This document shows, piece by piece, positions 9,290-16,645 of a stretch of DNA of 64,000 bases. The notes below the pieces were generated by a model that saw only the letters and a list, made by a program, of their open reading frames with translations, had not been told where the DNA came from and did no database searches. Origin of the DNA: Archangium lansingense (lineage in GTDB: Bacteria > Myxococcota > Myxococcia > Myxococcales > Myxococcaceae); assembly GCF_026626635.1 (NCBI RefSeq), contig NZ_JAPNKA010000001.1, positions 12,756,501 to 12,820,500 on the forward strand. Direction: 5' to 3'. The position numbers and the translations under genes were made by a program. Each line of letters begins with the position of its first letter. The stretch's first letter is position 1.

Positions 9290-9352
9290 CTTGGGAGCGG
9301 GGTTCCTTGGGGGCGGGGTTTCTTGGGAGCGGGGTTTCTCGGGGACCTGGGG
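9290..9352 (+). repeat. Short G-rich tandem repeat, 16-bp period
   Basis: Three units cttggg(a/g)gcggggtt begin at 9290, 9306 and 9322 (units 1 and 3 identical, unit 2 with one change), followed by a degenerate fourth unit ending near 9352. The tract is G-rich on the plus strand with short G-runs. It lies between the sirtuin gene and the 63-aa reading frame. Copy number could vary between strains. Confidence 0.75.
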
Positions 9353-9389
9353 ACGGGGCTCGTTGACGAACGGGGTGTAGGGAAACGGG

Positions 9390-9581
9390 TTACCGCTCGC
9401 CCCGCGAGAAGATGCGCCTCAACAGCGCCTCTCCCTCCGAGCGCGGCGGCGCCGCCGACACGAACGTCGGCAGTCCCCGGCTCTCGGACCGGGCCGCTTG
9501 CGCCTCGCTCCCCACTCGCGGGAAGCCCAGGCACACCGAGTCCTGCTCGGTCATCGAATGCTGTCTGGTCTGGCGGATCAT
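9390..9581 (-). CDS. Possible 63-residue small protein, unknown
   Basis: A short frame beginning MIRQTRQHSMTEQ and ending LLRRIFSRGER. It is listed because the ATG is preceded by a strong purine tract (gaggggggttcacc) at good spacing and it fills an otherwise empty 480-bp stretch. The protein is polar, with one Cys, no signal peptide and no membrane segment. It starts about 70 nt after the L,D-transpeptidase stop on the same strand, so it could be its downstream partner. Plus-strand frames overlap it. No family recognised; it may not be a gene. Confidence 0.35.
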   Translation of the reverse strand: MIRQTRQHSMTEQDSVCLGFPRVGSEAQAARSESRGLPTFVSAAPPRSEGEALLRRIFSRGER

Positions 9582-9650
9582 GGTGAACCCCCCTCGAAGG
9601 AACGCCGCACTGACGCAGTATCCCTCCTGGGTCTGACATGTCCGGTTGGC

Positions 9651-10655
9651 TCAAAAAATCACGACCATGCTCCCCGGCGGCACGCGGCCATACAGCGCGG
9701 TGATGTCCGGGTTGTGCAGCACGACGCAACCCCAGGAGAGCCGTCCTCCGCTCTCCGCCAGCGACCACTCCCCCGCCCACCCGTGCAGGCCAATGCCGCT
9801 GCCCAGCTTCGTGGACGCCGTCGTCAGCTTGCGCTCCCGCCACGCCCGGGCGATGCCGTCGCGCACGTTGCGCGAAATGACGCCTTGCGACACGCCCCAG
9901 TCCGCGTCCCACGGGTTCGGGTAGTTCAGGCGTATCCAATGGCCTCCGTAGTAGGCCCCGTAAGCACCGGGGAAGTCGCCCCGGTGCTTGTCCACCACGA
10001 AGTACATCCCCATCGGCGTCCGGTTGTCCCCGCGCAGCCGCTTGCGGCCCTCGCCCTGGCCGAAGCCCACCTCCACGCGCCGCACCTCCCGGCCTCGCTC
10101 GTACATCCTCAGCTCGTTCGCCGCGTGCGAGATGAGCAGCAGCACCGACTCCTCCGCCGGCAGAGGCAGCCGCCCGCGCGCCTCCGTGAAGCGCCTCGCC
10201 TCGGCGTCCGGCAGCACCCGGCTCCCCTCGAGCAGCCGCACCTCCCGCTTTCCCCCCGCTCCCACCCGGCCCACCCCCTGCCCGCGCTCCACGCTCTGCC
10301 CCGGGCGCCACGTCACGCCCTCCAACCCCGTGTACTCGGAGCGCACACGCCGCAGCTCGTGGTTCTCGTGAAACAAGTGCTCGAGCGTCACCGAGCGTCC
10401 CCCCTGCCCCACCGCCACCACCTGCCCCCGCGCCAATGCGCGCACCTCACTCCCGGCCGACGCGTGCGGAGAGACGGGGAACGACTCGAAGCCGTCCGCG
10501 GGAGGTTGGGCGGGACGCAGCCAGGACTCGAAGACATCCGCGGCGACGGCCCGGTCCGGAGACACCACGAGCAGACACGCCACCACGACACACCACAGCC
10601 ACCAGGGACGATGCACGCGGGCTGGACACCCCTGCCCCGCCTGACGTTCCACCAA
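9651..10655 (-). CDS. Exported L,D-transpeptidase with an N-terminal M23-like domain
   Basis: 334 residues. A hydrophobic segment (WWLWCVVVACLLVVS) forms the signal peptide. Residues of about 60-150 resemble the beta-rich core of M23/LytM peptidases (EVRALARGQVVAVG...VERGQGVGRVG) but lack visible HxH zinc ligands, so this half is probably a non-catalytic cell-wall or partner-binding module. The C-terminal YkuD domain carries His291 in GIGLHGW and the nucleophile Cys310 in SWGCVVL. Family members cross-link peptidoglycan 3-3 or attach proteins to it in the periplasm. The usual S/T-H-G-C motif reads S-W-G-C here. Adjacent genes give no further hint. Confidence 0.82.
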   Translation of the reverse strand: MVERQAGQGCPARVHRPWWLWCVVVACLLVVSPDRAVAADVFESWLRPAQPPADGFESFPVSPHASAGSEVRALARGQVVAVGQGGRSVTLEHLFHENHELRRVRSEYTGLEGVTWRPGQSVERGQGVGRVGAGGKREVRLLEGSRVLPDAEARRFTEARGRLPLPAEESVLLLISHAANELRMYERGREVRRVEVGFGQGEGRKRLRGDNRTPMGMYFVVDKHRGDFPGAYGAYYGGHWIRLNYPNPWDADWGVSQGVISRNVRDGIARAWRERKLTTASTKLGSGIGLHGWAGEWSLAESGGRLSWGCVVLHNPDITALYGRVPPGSMVVIF

Positions 10656-10746
10656 CCAGGGAAGCGGGCCGGCACTTCACACACCGTTGCAGTCCCTCTA
10701 CACGCGACTCCAGCTTGCCAGCGGACACTTGAAAGGAGTCCAGGAC

Positions 10747-11403
10747 ATGAAGTCCGTCATCCGTTTGGGTTTGTGCGTGGCGGCGCTGTGGGGCGGCGCG
10801 GCCCTGGCAGGAGAGGACTGGAAGGATCCAGCCTACGGCGGCTCCGGTGTTGACAGCGAGAGCGTCTACCAGACCAAAGAGCAGGGCTCCGACAAGGGAC
10901 TCTACGTCCTCCTGGGCGCCGGCACCGAGGGCTACACCGGTGAGCTCGCTCCCGATCTCAATGTTGGCTTCTCGTACGGCGCCACCGTTGGCTTCAAGCC
11001 CACCAGGGGCCTGGGCCTCGAGCTGGCCTACAGCGGTGGTATGACCGACATCGACACGTTCGGGCCGGGCGGCGCGGCGGACGGCGGGGACATCATCCGC
11101 AACGGCGGCCAGGCGGCCGTCACCATCGGCCTGAGCCCGACGAAGCTCCAGCCCTACTTGATGGGCGGCATCGGCATCGAGAACCACAACGTGCGCGGCC
11201 TCGCTCCACTCGCCGACTACCAGGACGACACCAGCGGGTACGTGCCGGCCGGCGTGGGCCTGCGCTACAACATCGGCTCGCTGCTCACCGCGGACGCCCG
11301 CGTGAGCTACAACATCCCGTTCGAGCAGGAATTCGCCCCTGTCGACAACGACATCTGGACCGGGCGCTACCAGGCGCTGCTGCAGCTCGGCGGTACCTAC
11401 TAA
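10747..11403 (+). CDS. Outer-membrane beta-barrel protein (OmpA/OmpX-like porin domain)
   Basis: 218 residues starting MKSVIRLGLCVAALWGGAALA, a clean signal peptide with Ala-x-Ala cleavage. The mature part alternates polar and hydrophobic residues and has Gly/aromatic-rich strands (YVLLGAGTEGYTGELAPDLN, VGLRYNIGS, YQALLQLGGTY) with a C-terminal aromatic, as expected of an eight-stranded barrel. The role could be structural, adhesive or small-solute related; it cannot be specified. The ATG is preceded by aaaggagtccaggac. The hairpin at 11427-11466 follows. Confidence 0.75.
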   Translation: MKSVIRLGLCVAALWGGAALAGEDWKDPAYGGSGVDSESVYQTKEQGSDKGLYVLLGAGTEGYTGELAPDLNVGFSYGATVGFKPTRGLGLELAYSGGMTDIDTFGPGGAADGGDIIRNGGQAAVTIGLSPTKLQPYLMGGIGIENHNVRGLAPLADYQDDTSGYVPAGVGLRYNIGSLLTADARVSYNIPFEQEFAPVDNDIWTGRYQALLQLGGTY

Positions 11404-11426
11404 GCGAACATGAGCCGCCCTCTGAC

Positions 11427-11466
11427 CGGGGAGACCTGAGGACCTCGCGGACCTCGGGCCTCCCCG
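11427..11466. terminator. Bidirectional hairpin terminator
   Basis: Arms cggggagacctgagg (11427-11441) and cctcgggcctccccg (11452-11466) pair at 13 of 15 positions around a 10-nt loop. It lies between two converging genes and can serve both. Confidence 0.6.
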
Positions 11467-11481
11467 CTTGTGCCTCCAGGC

Positions 11482-11832
11482 TCAGGGGAAGCGTGCCACG
11501 AAGGCCCCCAGCTTCGCCCCTGCCTCACGCGTTGCCGGCTCCAGCGGCTTCGCCCCCCCCGCGGGCAGCTGCACCACCAGCTCCAACAGCGCAGGCTTCA
11601 TCTCATCCCACGCCGCGTGGGCCTCGGCCTCGCTCCCAAAGAAGCGGCTGTGCACCAGCCAGCCCGCCACCCCACAGGTCACCGCGTAGAACGAGCGAGA
11701 GGGCTCCTCCTCCAGGGTGAGGCGCAACCCCGCCGGGTGCTCCTCGTCCCGGACAATGGTGCCGCCTTCCGCTCCCCCCAACCCCAGCGTGCGCCCCTCC
11801 TCCACCGGCCTCCAGCTCTGCTCGTCGCTCAT
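11482..11832 (-). CDS. Small soluble protein of unknown function
   Basis: 116 residues from the ATG giving MSDEQSW; gggaggaac lies 12-13 nt upstream. It has a C-terminal helix-rich half (AEAHAAWDEMKPALLELVVQLPAG) after a beta-rich half (FYAVTCGVAGWLVHSRFF), no signal peptide and no membrane segment. Plausibly a small alpha+beta cytoplasmic protein; no family recognised. The 317 bp between its start and the next gene's start (11833-12149) hold divergent promoters at most; no gene or repeat was seen there. Confidence 0.6.
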   Translation of the reverse strand: MSDEQSWRPVEEGRTLGLGGAEGGTIVRDEEHPAGLRLTLEEEPSRSFYAVTCGVAGWLVHSRFFGSEAEAHAAWDEMKPALLELVVQLPAGGAKPLEPATREAGAKLGAFVARFP

Positions 11833-12149
11833 CGCCTCTTGTTCCTCCCGCTGGGGCTCCACCCTCCTCCACCCAGGGCCTCCACGGCAACCGCCCGTCC
11901 CCCACCACCCGTGAGCCCACCGGCAATCCCCTCCCCAAAGCCCCCGCATTTTCTGTCCATAAACCGCGCCTGATAGCCCGTACTGCGCGTATGGATTCAG
12001 GCGTCCAGTACCTGGAATAGCCAGGAAGACTTCGCGGAACCCGCACACGGAGAGGGCTGGAATGAAGGCCCGGCGTGTTTGTCGGAGTGGCGCCTCCCAG
12101 GCCGTCTGCACGTCAGGCGTTCATCCATCCATCGAGGAGTCCGAGAGTC

Positions 12150-12608
12150 ATGAATCGCATCGCCATCGCCATCGCCATCCTGCTGCTCACCACCGCCGCC
12201 GGGTGCGGCACGAGCCGTAACGCTACCGGGGGGGCGCGTGAGGGCAACGGCACCGTGACGGGCATCATCACGCTGGCCGACGAGGTAGGCCCGAAGACGG
12301 GAGACTTCTGCGCGAACCTGGGCCTCAAGGTGACTCCGGCGGGCACGCCCGAGGATGTGCTGGGCAACCGCACGGTGCGAGTCAGCCGCGGCCGTTGCAG
12401 CTACCATGTCAACAACCTGCCCAGTGGCGGCGAGCAGCTGGCTCTCTCCGTGAGCCCGTCGCCGGCCTGGCAGTGCGCCAACGGCGCCACGCCCACCATC
12501 ACCCCGGACGCACAGCCGCTCCAGCTCAAGGACTACCAGGCGGAGACTCGCGACTTCCGCGTGAGCTGCACGGAGCCCACGGGCGAGGCGTCCACCACCA
12601 CGCCGTGA
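12150..12608 (+). CDS. Lipoprotein of unknown function
   Basis: 152 residues with a lipoprotein signal: MNRIAIAIAILLLTTAAGC, where Cys19 would be acylated. The mature domain is a beta-rich sandwich-like sequence beginning GNGTVTGIITLAD, with Cys at positions matching two possible disulfides; the opening recalls carboxypeptidase-regulatory/Ig-like modules. Gaggag lies 10 nt before the ATG. A strong hairpin follows at 12626. The likely place is the periplasm or outer membrane. Confidence 0.7.
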   Translation: MNRIAIAIAILLLTTAAGCGTSRNATGGAREGNGTVTGIITLADEVGPKTGDFCANLGLKVTPAGTPEDVLGNRTVRVSRGRCSYHVNNLPSGGEQLALSVSPSPAWQCANGATPTITPDAQPLQLKDYQAETRDFRVSCTEPTGEASTTTP

Positions 12609-12625
12609 GATAACCCGCCCCCATC

Positions 12626-12656
12626 GGGCCCCGGTCCGCGTCGCGCGCCGGGGCCC
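12626..12656. terminator. Hairpin terminator between converging genes
   Basis: Arms gggccccgg (12626-12634) and ccggggccc (12648-12656) are a perfect 9-bp inverted repeat with a 13-nt loop, then ttcc. It lies 18 nt after the lipoprotein stop and just before the stop of the SEC-C gene on the other strand. Confidence 0.65.
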
Positions 12657-12661
12657 TTCCG

Positions 12662-13480
12662 CTACCGGGGCTCCGAGCCCTGGTGGCACTTCTTGTACTT
12701 CACCCCGCTGCCGCACCAGCACGGCTCGTTGCGCCCGGGACGCGGGGCCCGCCCCGCGGGGGGTGGAGGCAACGTGTCGAGCATGCGCTGGAACAACGTA
12801 CTCAGCCGGTGGCGGGAGCCTCGAGCCCGGGCGACCTTCTCGAGTTGCGCCGCATCGAGCGTCCCACCAAGCTTCTCGATAGCGAGCTGCAGCTCGATGA
12901 CCGTCTGGTTGGCGAACAAGTCCTCTGCATCCTCGTCCACCTCATGGGCCGTGAGGGCCGCCCCCAAAGGCTCGATGGCGCGCGAGTCACCGTAGAGCGC
13001 CAGGTTCATCGCCGCCGCGACGGAGTCCTCCTGGAGCTGTTCGAGGAGCGCCGCGTAGATGCGCTCGTCCTTGACGCCACTGTGGGACAGCACGGAGAGC
13101 AACCCGAAGCGCTCCGCCTCGTCGCGCGCGCTGGCCAGGGCCTCCAGCGCCGCGGGAGCCACCGCGGGCCCGAGCTCCTCCAGGGCGTAGAGGAGCTCGT
13201 CGTAGAGCACCTCCCCCGGCTCGGTGTCCATCAGCCGCCGCACCATGGGCGCGATGGCTTCGGGGGCCTTCAGCTGCGTCAGCAGCTCCACCGCGTGGAT
13301 GGGCGCATGGCCCGCTCCCTGTGCCTCGGTTCCGGCCAGCGACTCGTCGAGCAGCAGCTCCACCAGTGGCGCCACCGCCTCGGTGCCGAGAGAGAGAATG
13401 TCCGAGTGCAGGGACTCGGGGAGCTTCTCCCCATGCTCCAGAATCCCGCGCACCAGGGTCCGGGAACCACCGTCAGCCAT
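12662..13480 (-). CDS. HEAT-repeat protein with C-terminal SEC-C zinc motif
   Basis: 272 residues. The N-terminal 210 residues are repeated helical pairs of HEAT type (for example LGTEAVAPLVELLLDE and ALEELGPAVAPAALEALAS). The last 20 residues carry the SEC-C metal-binding motif with NEPCWCGSGVKYKKCH, the same motif as at the SecA C-terminus. SEC-C tails bind Zn2+ and contact ribosomes or SecB-like partners, so a scaffold or adaptor role is likely. The ATG at 13480 lies inside the last codons of the upstream gene (8-nt overlap), so translation is probably coupled. Confidence 0.8.
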   Translation of the reverse strand: MADGGSRTLVRGILEHGEKLPESLHSDILSLGTEAVAPLVELLLDESLAGTEAQGAGHAPIHAVELLTQLKAPEAIAPMVRRLMDTEPGEVLYDELLYALEELGPAVAPAALEALASARDEAERFGLLSVLSHSGVKDERIYAALLEQLQEDSVAAAMNLALYGDSRAIEPLGAALTAHEVDEDAEDLFANQTVIELQLAIEKLGGTLDAAQLEKVARARGSRHRLSTLFQRMLDTLPPPPAGRAPRPGRNEPCWCGSGVKYKKCHQGSEPR

Positions 13481-14654
13481 GGGGCCAACCTCCCCGGAGG
13501 AAGCGGTGGGCCTCCTCGACAAGCAATGGATCATTCGACACCGCGAGCTGCTCAGGCAGGACCGAGAGCAACTCCCAGGCCTGCTCCCACCACTCCGCCA
13601 GCTCCGCGTCCTCCACCAACCCGAGCCGGTGCAGGTACTCGCCCCACGGGCGCAGCGCGAGCGCCGTGGCGGCGTGCACATGCGGGTGCAGGAGGCGCTC
13701 CTCCCCCATGCTACGCACCCAGTTCTCCAGGTCAGAGAGTCTCGGCAGCAGCAGGTGCATGGCCCGATTCACCACCCCGCCATGCCCGGAAGGCCCGGGC
13801 AGCAGATGGAAGAGCTCCGGGAAGAGCAGCTGCGTGCGCCCCCACGGCCACCCCTGGCGTACGCGCAGCTCCGGCTCGAAGGTCAGCACCAGTGCGCGCT
13901 GCTCGTCGAAGAACGCCTCCGTCGGCAGGTCGAGCAGTGCCTTCCCCTCGCGGCGTTCCCAGGGCCGCCGGCCCGTGCGCTGCTCCAGCCCCTCCGCCAC
14001 CCAGTGCGGCACCGCCCGGCCAAAGCGCGACAACTCCTCCTTCAACCGCTCCGGCGACAGGTCCGGCGCATCCCTCAACTCCGCGTCCATGCAGGTGAGC
14101 ACCACGCGCGTCACGTAGTCCACGCGCGTCCACTCGGCGAGCGTATCGTCCTCGCGCACCCGCGGCCACGCCTCCAGCAGGCCCGCATGCGCCTCATGGA
14201 ATTGGCCGCGGTAGAGGCACCACTCGGCCAGACGCGCCACCAGCGCGGCATCCCCCGTCCGCCTCGCCAGCGACACGAGCGCCTCTTTCACATCCCGCCC
14301 CGGCAACCGCAGCGCCAACTCCACGCGCCAGGTGCTCACCGCCGGCTCCGCCTCGTACACGCGCGGAGCCCGCTGCCTCCAGTCATCCAGCAGTCCCTCG
14401 AGCTCGGCGTAGCGGCCCGCATGATTCAGGGCCTCCTCGACGTAGCTGCCCACCTCGAAGGCATCCTCCTCGTCGAACTCCGGATGGCCGGCTGCCTCGC
14501 GTGCCAGCACCAGCTTCTCGTCCACGGAGGCTGACCGCAGCCGCTCGTAGAAGGACAGCGGAAGCCCCCCGTCCCCCTCTTTGATGCGCTCCTCTGCCCC
14601 ACCCCGGAGCTGCTGCTCCCGCGGGGCCTCTTCGTCAGGCCGTTCGTTCCCCAT
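13473..14654 (-). CDS. Helical-repeat (TPR-like) protein coupled to the SEC-C gene
   Basis: 393 residues, soluble and strongly helical. Pairs such as GSYVEEALNHAGRYAELEGL, EALVSLARRTGDAALVARLA and EWCLYRGQFHEAHAGLL look like degenerate TPRs. No catalytic motif, signal peptide or membrane segment is visible. It is the first gene of a two-gene operon: its TGA overlaps the start region of the HEAT/SEC-C protein. The two may form a complex. Function unknown. Confidence 0.65.
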   Translation of the reverse strand: MGNERPDEEAPREQQLRGGAEERIKEGDGGLPLSFYERLRSASVDEKLVLAREAAGHPEFDEEDAFEVGSYVEEALNHAGRYAELEGLLDDWRQRAPRVYEAEPAVSTWRVELALRLPGRDVKEALVSLARRTGDAALVARLAEWCLYRGQFHEAHAGLLEAWPRVREDDTLAEWTRVDYVTRVVLTCMDAELRDAPDLSPERLKEELSRFGRAVPHWVAEGLEQRTGRRPWERREGKALLDLPTEAFFDEQRALVLTFEPELRVRQGWPWGRTQLLFPELFHLLPGPSGHGGVVNRAMHLLLPRLSDLENWVRSMGEERLLHPHVHAATALALRPWGEYLHRLGLVEDAELAEWWEQAWELLSVLPEQLAVSNDPLLVEEAHRFLRGGWPHG

Positions 14655-14742
14655 GCTTGGTCACTTTAGACATGACCGGAGAAGTTGGCACGAGAATATG
14701 ACTTCGAATGTTGGGTGGGCAGCTCAACCCGGGAACCCCGGT

Positions 14743-14815
14743 ACCCTCACCCCGGGGGCTTGCCCCCCCTTCTACGATTGGGGGGATCCTCTCCCGGAGG
14801 GCGAAGGAGGGAGGG
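14743..14815 (+). repeat. Variant of the dispersed palindromic repeat, overlapping the cheB 3' end
   Basis: It starts accctcacccc like the other copies, but an extra hairpin (gggggcttgccccc) and a short g-rich stretch are inserted before the second half (ctctcccggagggcgaaggag). The TAG stop of cheB (14772-14774) lies inside it, so the last dozen or so CheB residues are encoded by repeat sequence. Confidence 0.5.
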
Positions 14816-15857
14816 GCCTCCCGAGCGACACCAACAGCGAGGCCATCTCCCCCGGCGTGAGCGTCTGGCTCGCCGCCCCCATCGCTCTCGCCGCTCCCGG
14901 CATCCCGTCCACCACGCAGCTCGCCCCGTCCTGCGCCACCGTCAGCGCTCCCGCCTGGCGCATCGCCAACAGCCCCCTCGCCCCGTCCTCCCCCATCCCC
15001 GTCAGCAACAGCCCCACCGCCTTCGCTCCGTAGAAACCCGCCACGCTCTCGAAGAGCACGTCCACCGAGGGCACCGCCACGCCCCTCGAGGGCTGCGTCT
15101 GCAACCGGCCCCCTCGCACCACCAAATCCCTGTCCGCCGGCGACACGTACACCGCTCCCGGCTCCAGCCACTCTCCTCCCTGCGCCGCCATCGTCCGGTG
15201 CCCCGTCCCTCCCAGCCACCGAGCGAAGCCCGGCTCGAAACCCCGCACGATGTGCTGCGCCACCACCACCGGAAAGGGCGCCGGCGACGGCAACGCGCGC
15301 AGCAGCTCGTACACCAGCGGCGGCGCTCCCGTGGAGCCGCCAATCGCCAGCAGCGAGCACGGCTTCGTCTCGACTGCTGCCACCGGAACCGAAAGCGGCG
15401 TCTGCACCGCGGGCAGCACCGTCGGCGTGCGCAGCGACATCCTCCTCCGGCCCACCACCCGCGCATGCGCCATCACCCGCACCGTGCGCAGCAGCCGCTC
15501 CCGGAACTCCTTCACCGCCTCCAGGCCCCCCGCCGTGGGCTTCGCCAGCACGTCCACGGCTCCCGCGCGCAGGGACTCGAAGGTCCTGTCCCTCCCCGGC
15601 GTGTCCAGCTGCCCGCTGAGCACCACGATGGGACACGGCGCCGTGGCCATGATCTCCGTAATGGCCTCCACCCCATCCATCTTCCCGGGCAGGACCAGGT
15701 CCATCAGCACGAGCTGGGGGCTCCAGCGCTGAACCGCCACCACCGCGTCGCGACCATTGGCCACGGGCGGCAGCAGCTCGATGTCCGGCTCCCGGCGCAG
15801 GAGCTGCTCGAGGAAGGCAATGACGGAACGCGAGTCCTCCACCAGCAACAGCTTCAA
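14772..15857 (-). CDS. cheB: Chemotaxis-type response regulator protein-glutamate methylesterase
   Basis: 361 residues. The N-terminal receiver has acidic residues in VEDS, phospho-Asp53 in LMDLVLPG and a switch Ser/Lys pair (VVLSG, VLAKP). The C-terminal methylesterase domain has the catalytic triad: Ser in AIGGSTGAPP, His in AQHIVRGF and Asp in LTGMGEDGA. CheB removes methyl (and amide) groups from chemoreceptor glutamates to reset adaptation, and is activated by CheA phosphorylation. It is an orphan here: no cheA, cheW, cheR or receptor lies within the window, although myxobacteria have several Che systems. The tail PLPPSPSGRGSPQS is encoded by the palindromic repeat and is probably not functional. 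Confidence 0.92.
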   Translation of the reverse strand: MKLLLVEDSRSVIAFLEQLLRREPDIELLPPVANGRDAVVAVQRWSPQLVLMDLVLPGKMDGVEAITEIMATAPCPIVVLSGQLDTPGRDRTFESLRAGAVDVLAKPTAGGLEAVKEFRERLLRTVRVMAHARVVGRRRMSLRTPTVLPAVQTPLSVPVAAVETKPCSLLAIGGSTGAPPLVYELLRALPSPAPFPVVVAQHIVRGFEPGFARWLGGTGHRTMAAQGGEWLEPGAVYVSPADRDLVVRGGRLQTQPSRGVAVPSVDVLFESVAGFYGAKAVGLLLTGMGEDGARGLLAMRQAGALTVAQDGASCVVDGMPGAARAMGAASQTLTPGEMASLLVSLGRPLPPSPSGRGSPQS

Positions 15858-15994
15858 CGGAGCGGCCTCCCCTGTCCGTCAGCTCCCGGACGAGTTCCGG
15901 CAAGGCAGCTCGGCCGAGCCCACCTTCGAGCCCGTCCACGTCCACTTCCCGCCTCCCGGTCCCTCGACGTTAGCAGGACGGAGGCCGCCGCCGC

Positions 15995-16618
15995 TTACTT
16001 CTTGCCCGAGGACTTCCCGGAGCCCTTGCGCAACCGGGCCGTCACCTTCACCAGCGCGTCGTGCGGGCAGAGCGTGCGATGCTTCGCCTTCTCGTAGCCG
16101 CGCAGGGAGAGCTCCACGAGGACCGGCGTCCCCGGGAGGCACTCGAGCCCCACCGAGACGGGCGTCTCGCCCTGGTCCTTCCCGTCCACCAGGATGGTGG
16201 CACCGGACGGCTCCGACTCCACCATCAGAATGGCCCCATCGAAGTCGGCGCGCTCCTCGCGCGTCACCGTGTCCCGCGGCAGCTCCCGCGGCGCGGGGGT
16301 GGGCGAGTCTCCCTTGCCCTCGGAGGGAGCCTCCACTGGCGTCGCGGTGAAGGTGGGCTGGAGGGTGATCATCCTCGGCTGCATGGACAGCTCGCCCTGG
16401 AGCAGCGGGCGGACGAACAGCCCCACCGCCACCAGCGCGCACAGGGCCGAGGCCAGCTTCAGTCCCGCGGCCAGCCCCTCGTCCCGGGAGAGGTTGTTGC
16501 CCGCCGGAGCGGCCACGGGCGCCACCGGACGCACGGGCGGCGCAGGAGCCGCACCGCCACCGGCCCCTCCGGCCTCGGGGGGGGACGACGCCGCCGGCTT
16601 GGGTGCAGTGCCGCTCAT
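15995..16618 (-). CDS. Membrane protein with C-terminal PEGA domain
   Basis: 207 residues. A Pro/Ala/Gly-rich cytoplasmic N-terminus (about 45 residues) precedes one membrane helix (LASALCALVAVGLFVRPLL). A charged linker and a PEGA domain follow (MVESEPSGATILVDGKDQGE TPVSV region, residues about 135-190), a surface beta-module that binds ligands or partners. It ends with a Lys/Arg-rich tail. The ATG at 16618 is chosen because ggaggtggagtc stands directly before it. It follows the GspE-like ATPase by 27 nt on the same strand, so the pair is an operon and probably one envelope complex. Confidence 0.75.
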   Translation of the reverse strand: MSGTAPKPAASSPPEAGGAGGGAAPAPPVRPVAPVAAPAGNNLSRDEGLAAGLKLASALCALVAVGLFVRPLLQGELSMQPRMITLQPTFTATPVEAPSEGKGDSPTPAPRELPRDTVTREERADFDGAILMVESEPSGATILVDGKDQGETPVSVGLECLPGTPVLVELSLRGYEKAKHRTLCPHDALVKVTARLRKGSGKSSGKK

Positions 16619-16645
16619 GACTCCACCTCCCACGACTCCCCGGCA

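Noticed and set aside
14685-14700. ttggcac near 14685 as a sigma-54 -24 element
   Set aside because: There is no matching ttgc -12 element at the right spacing.
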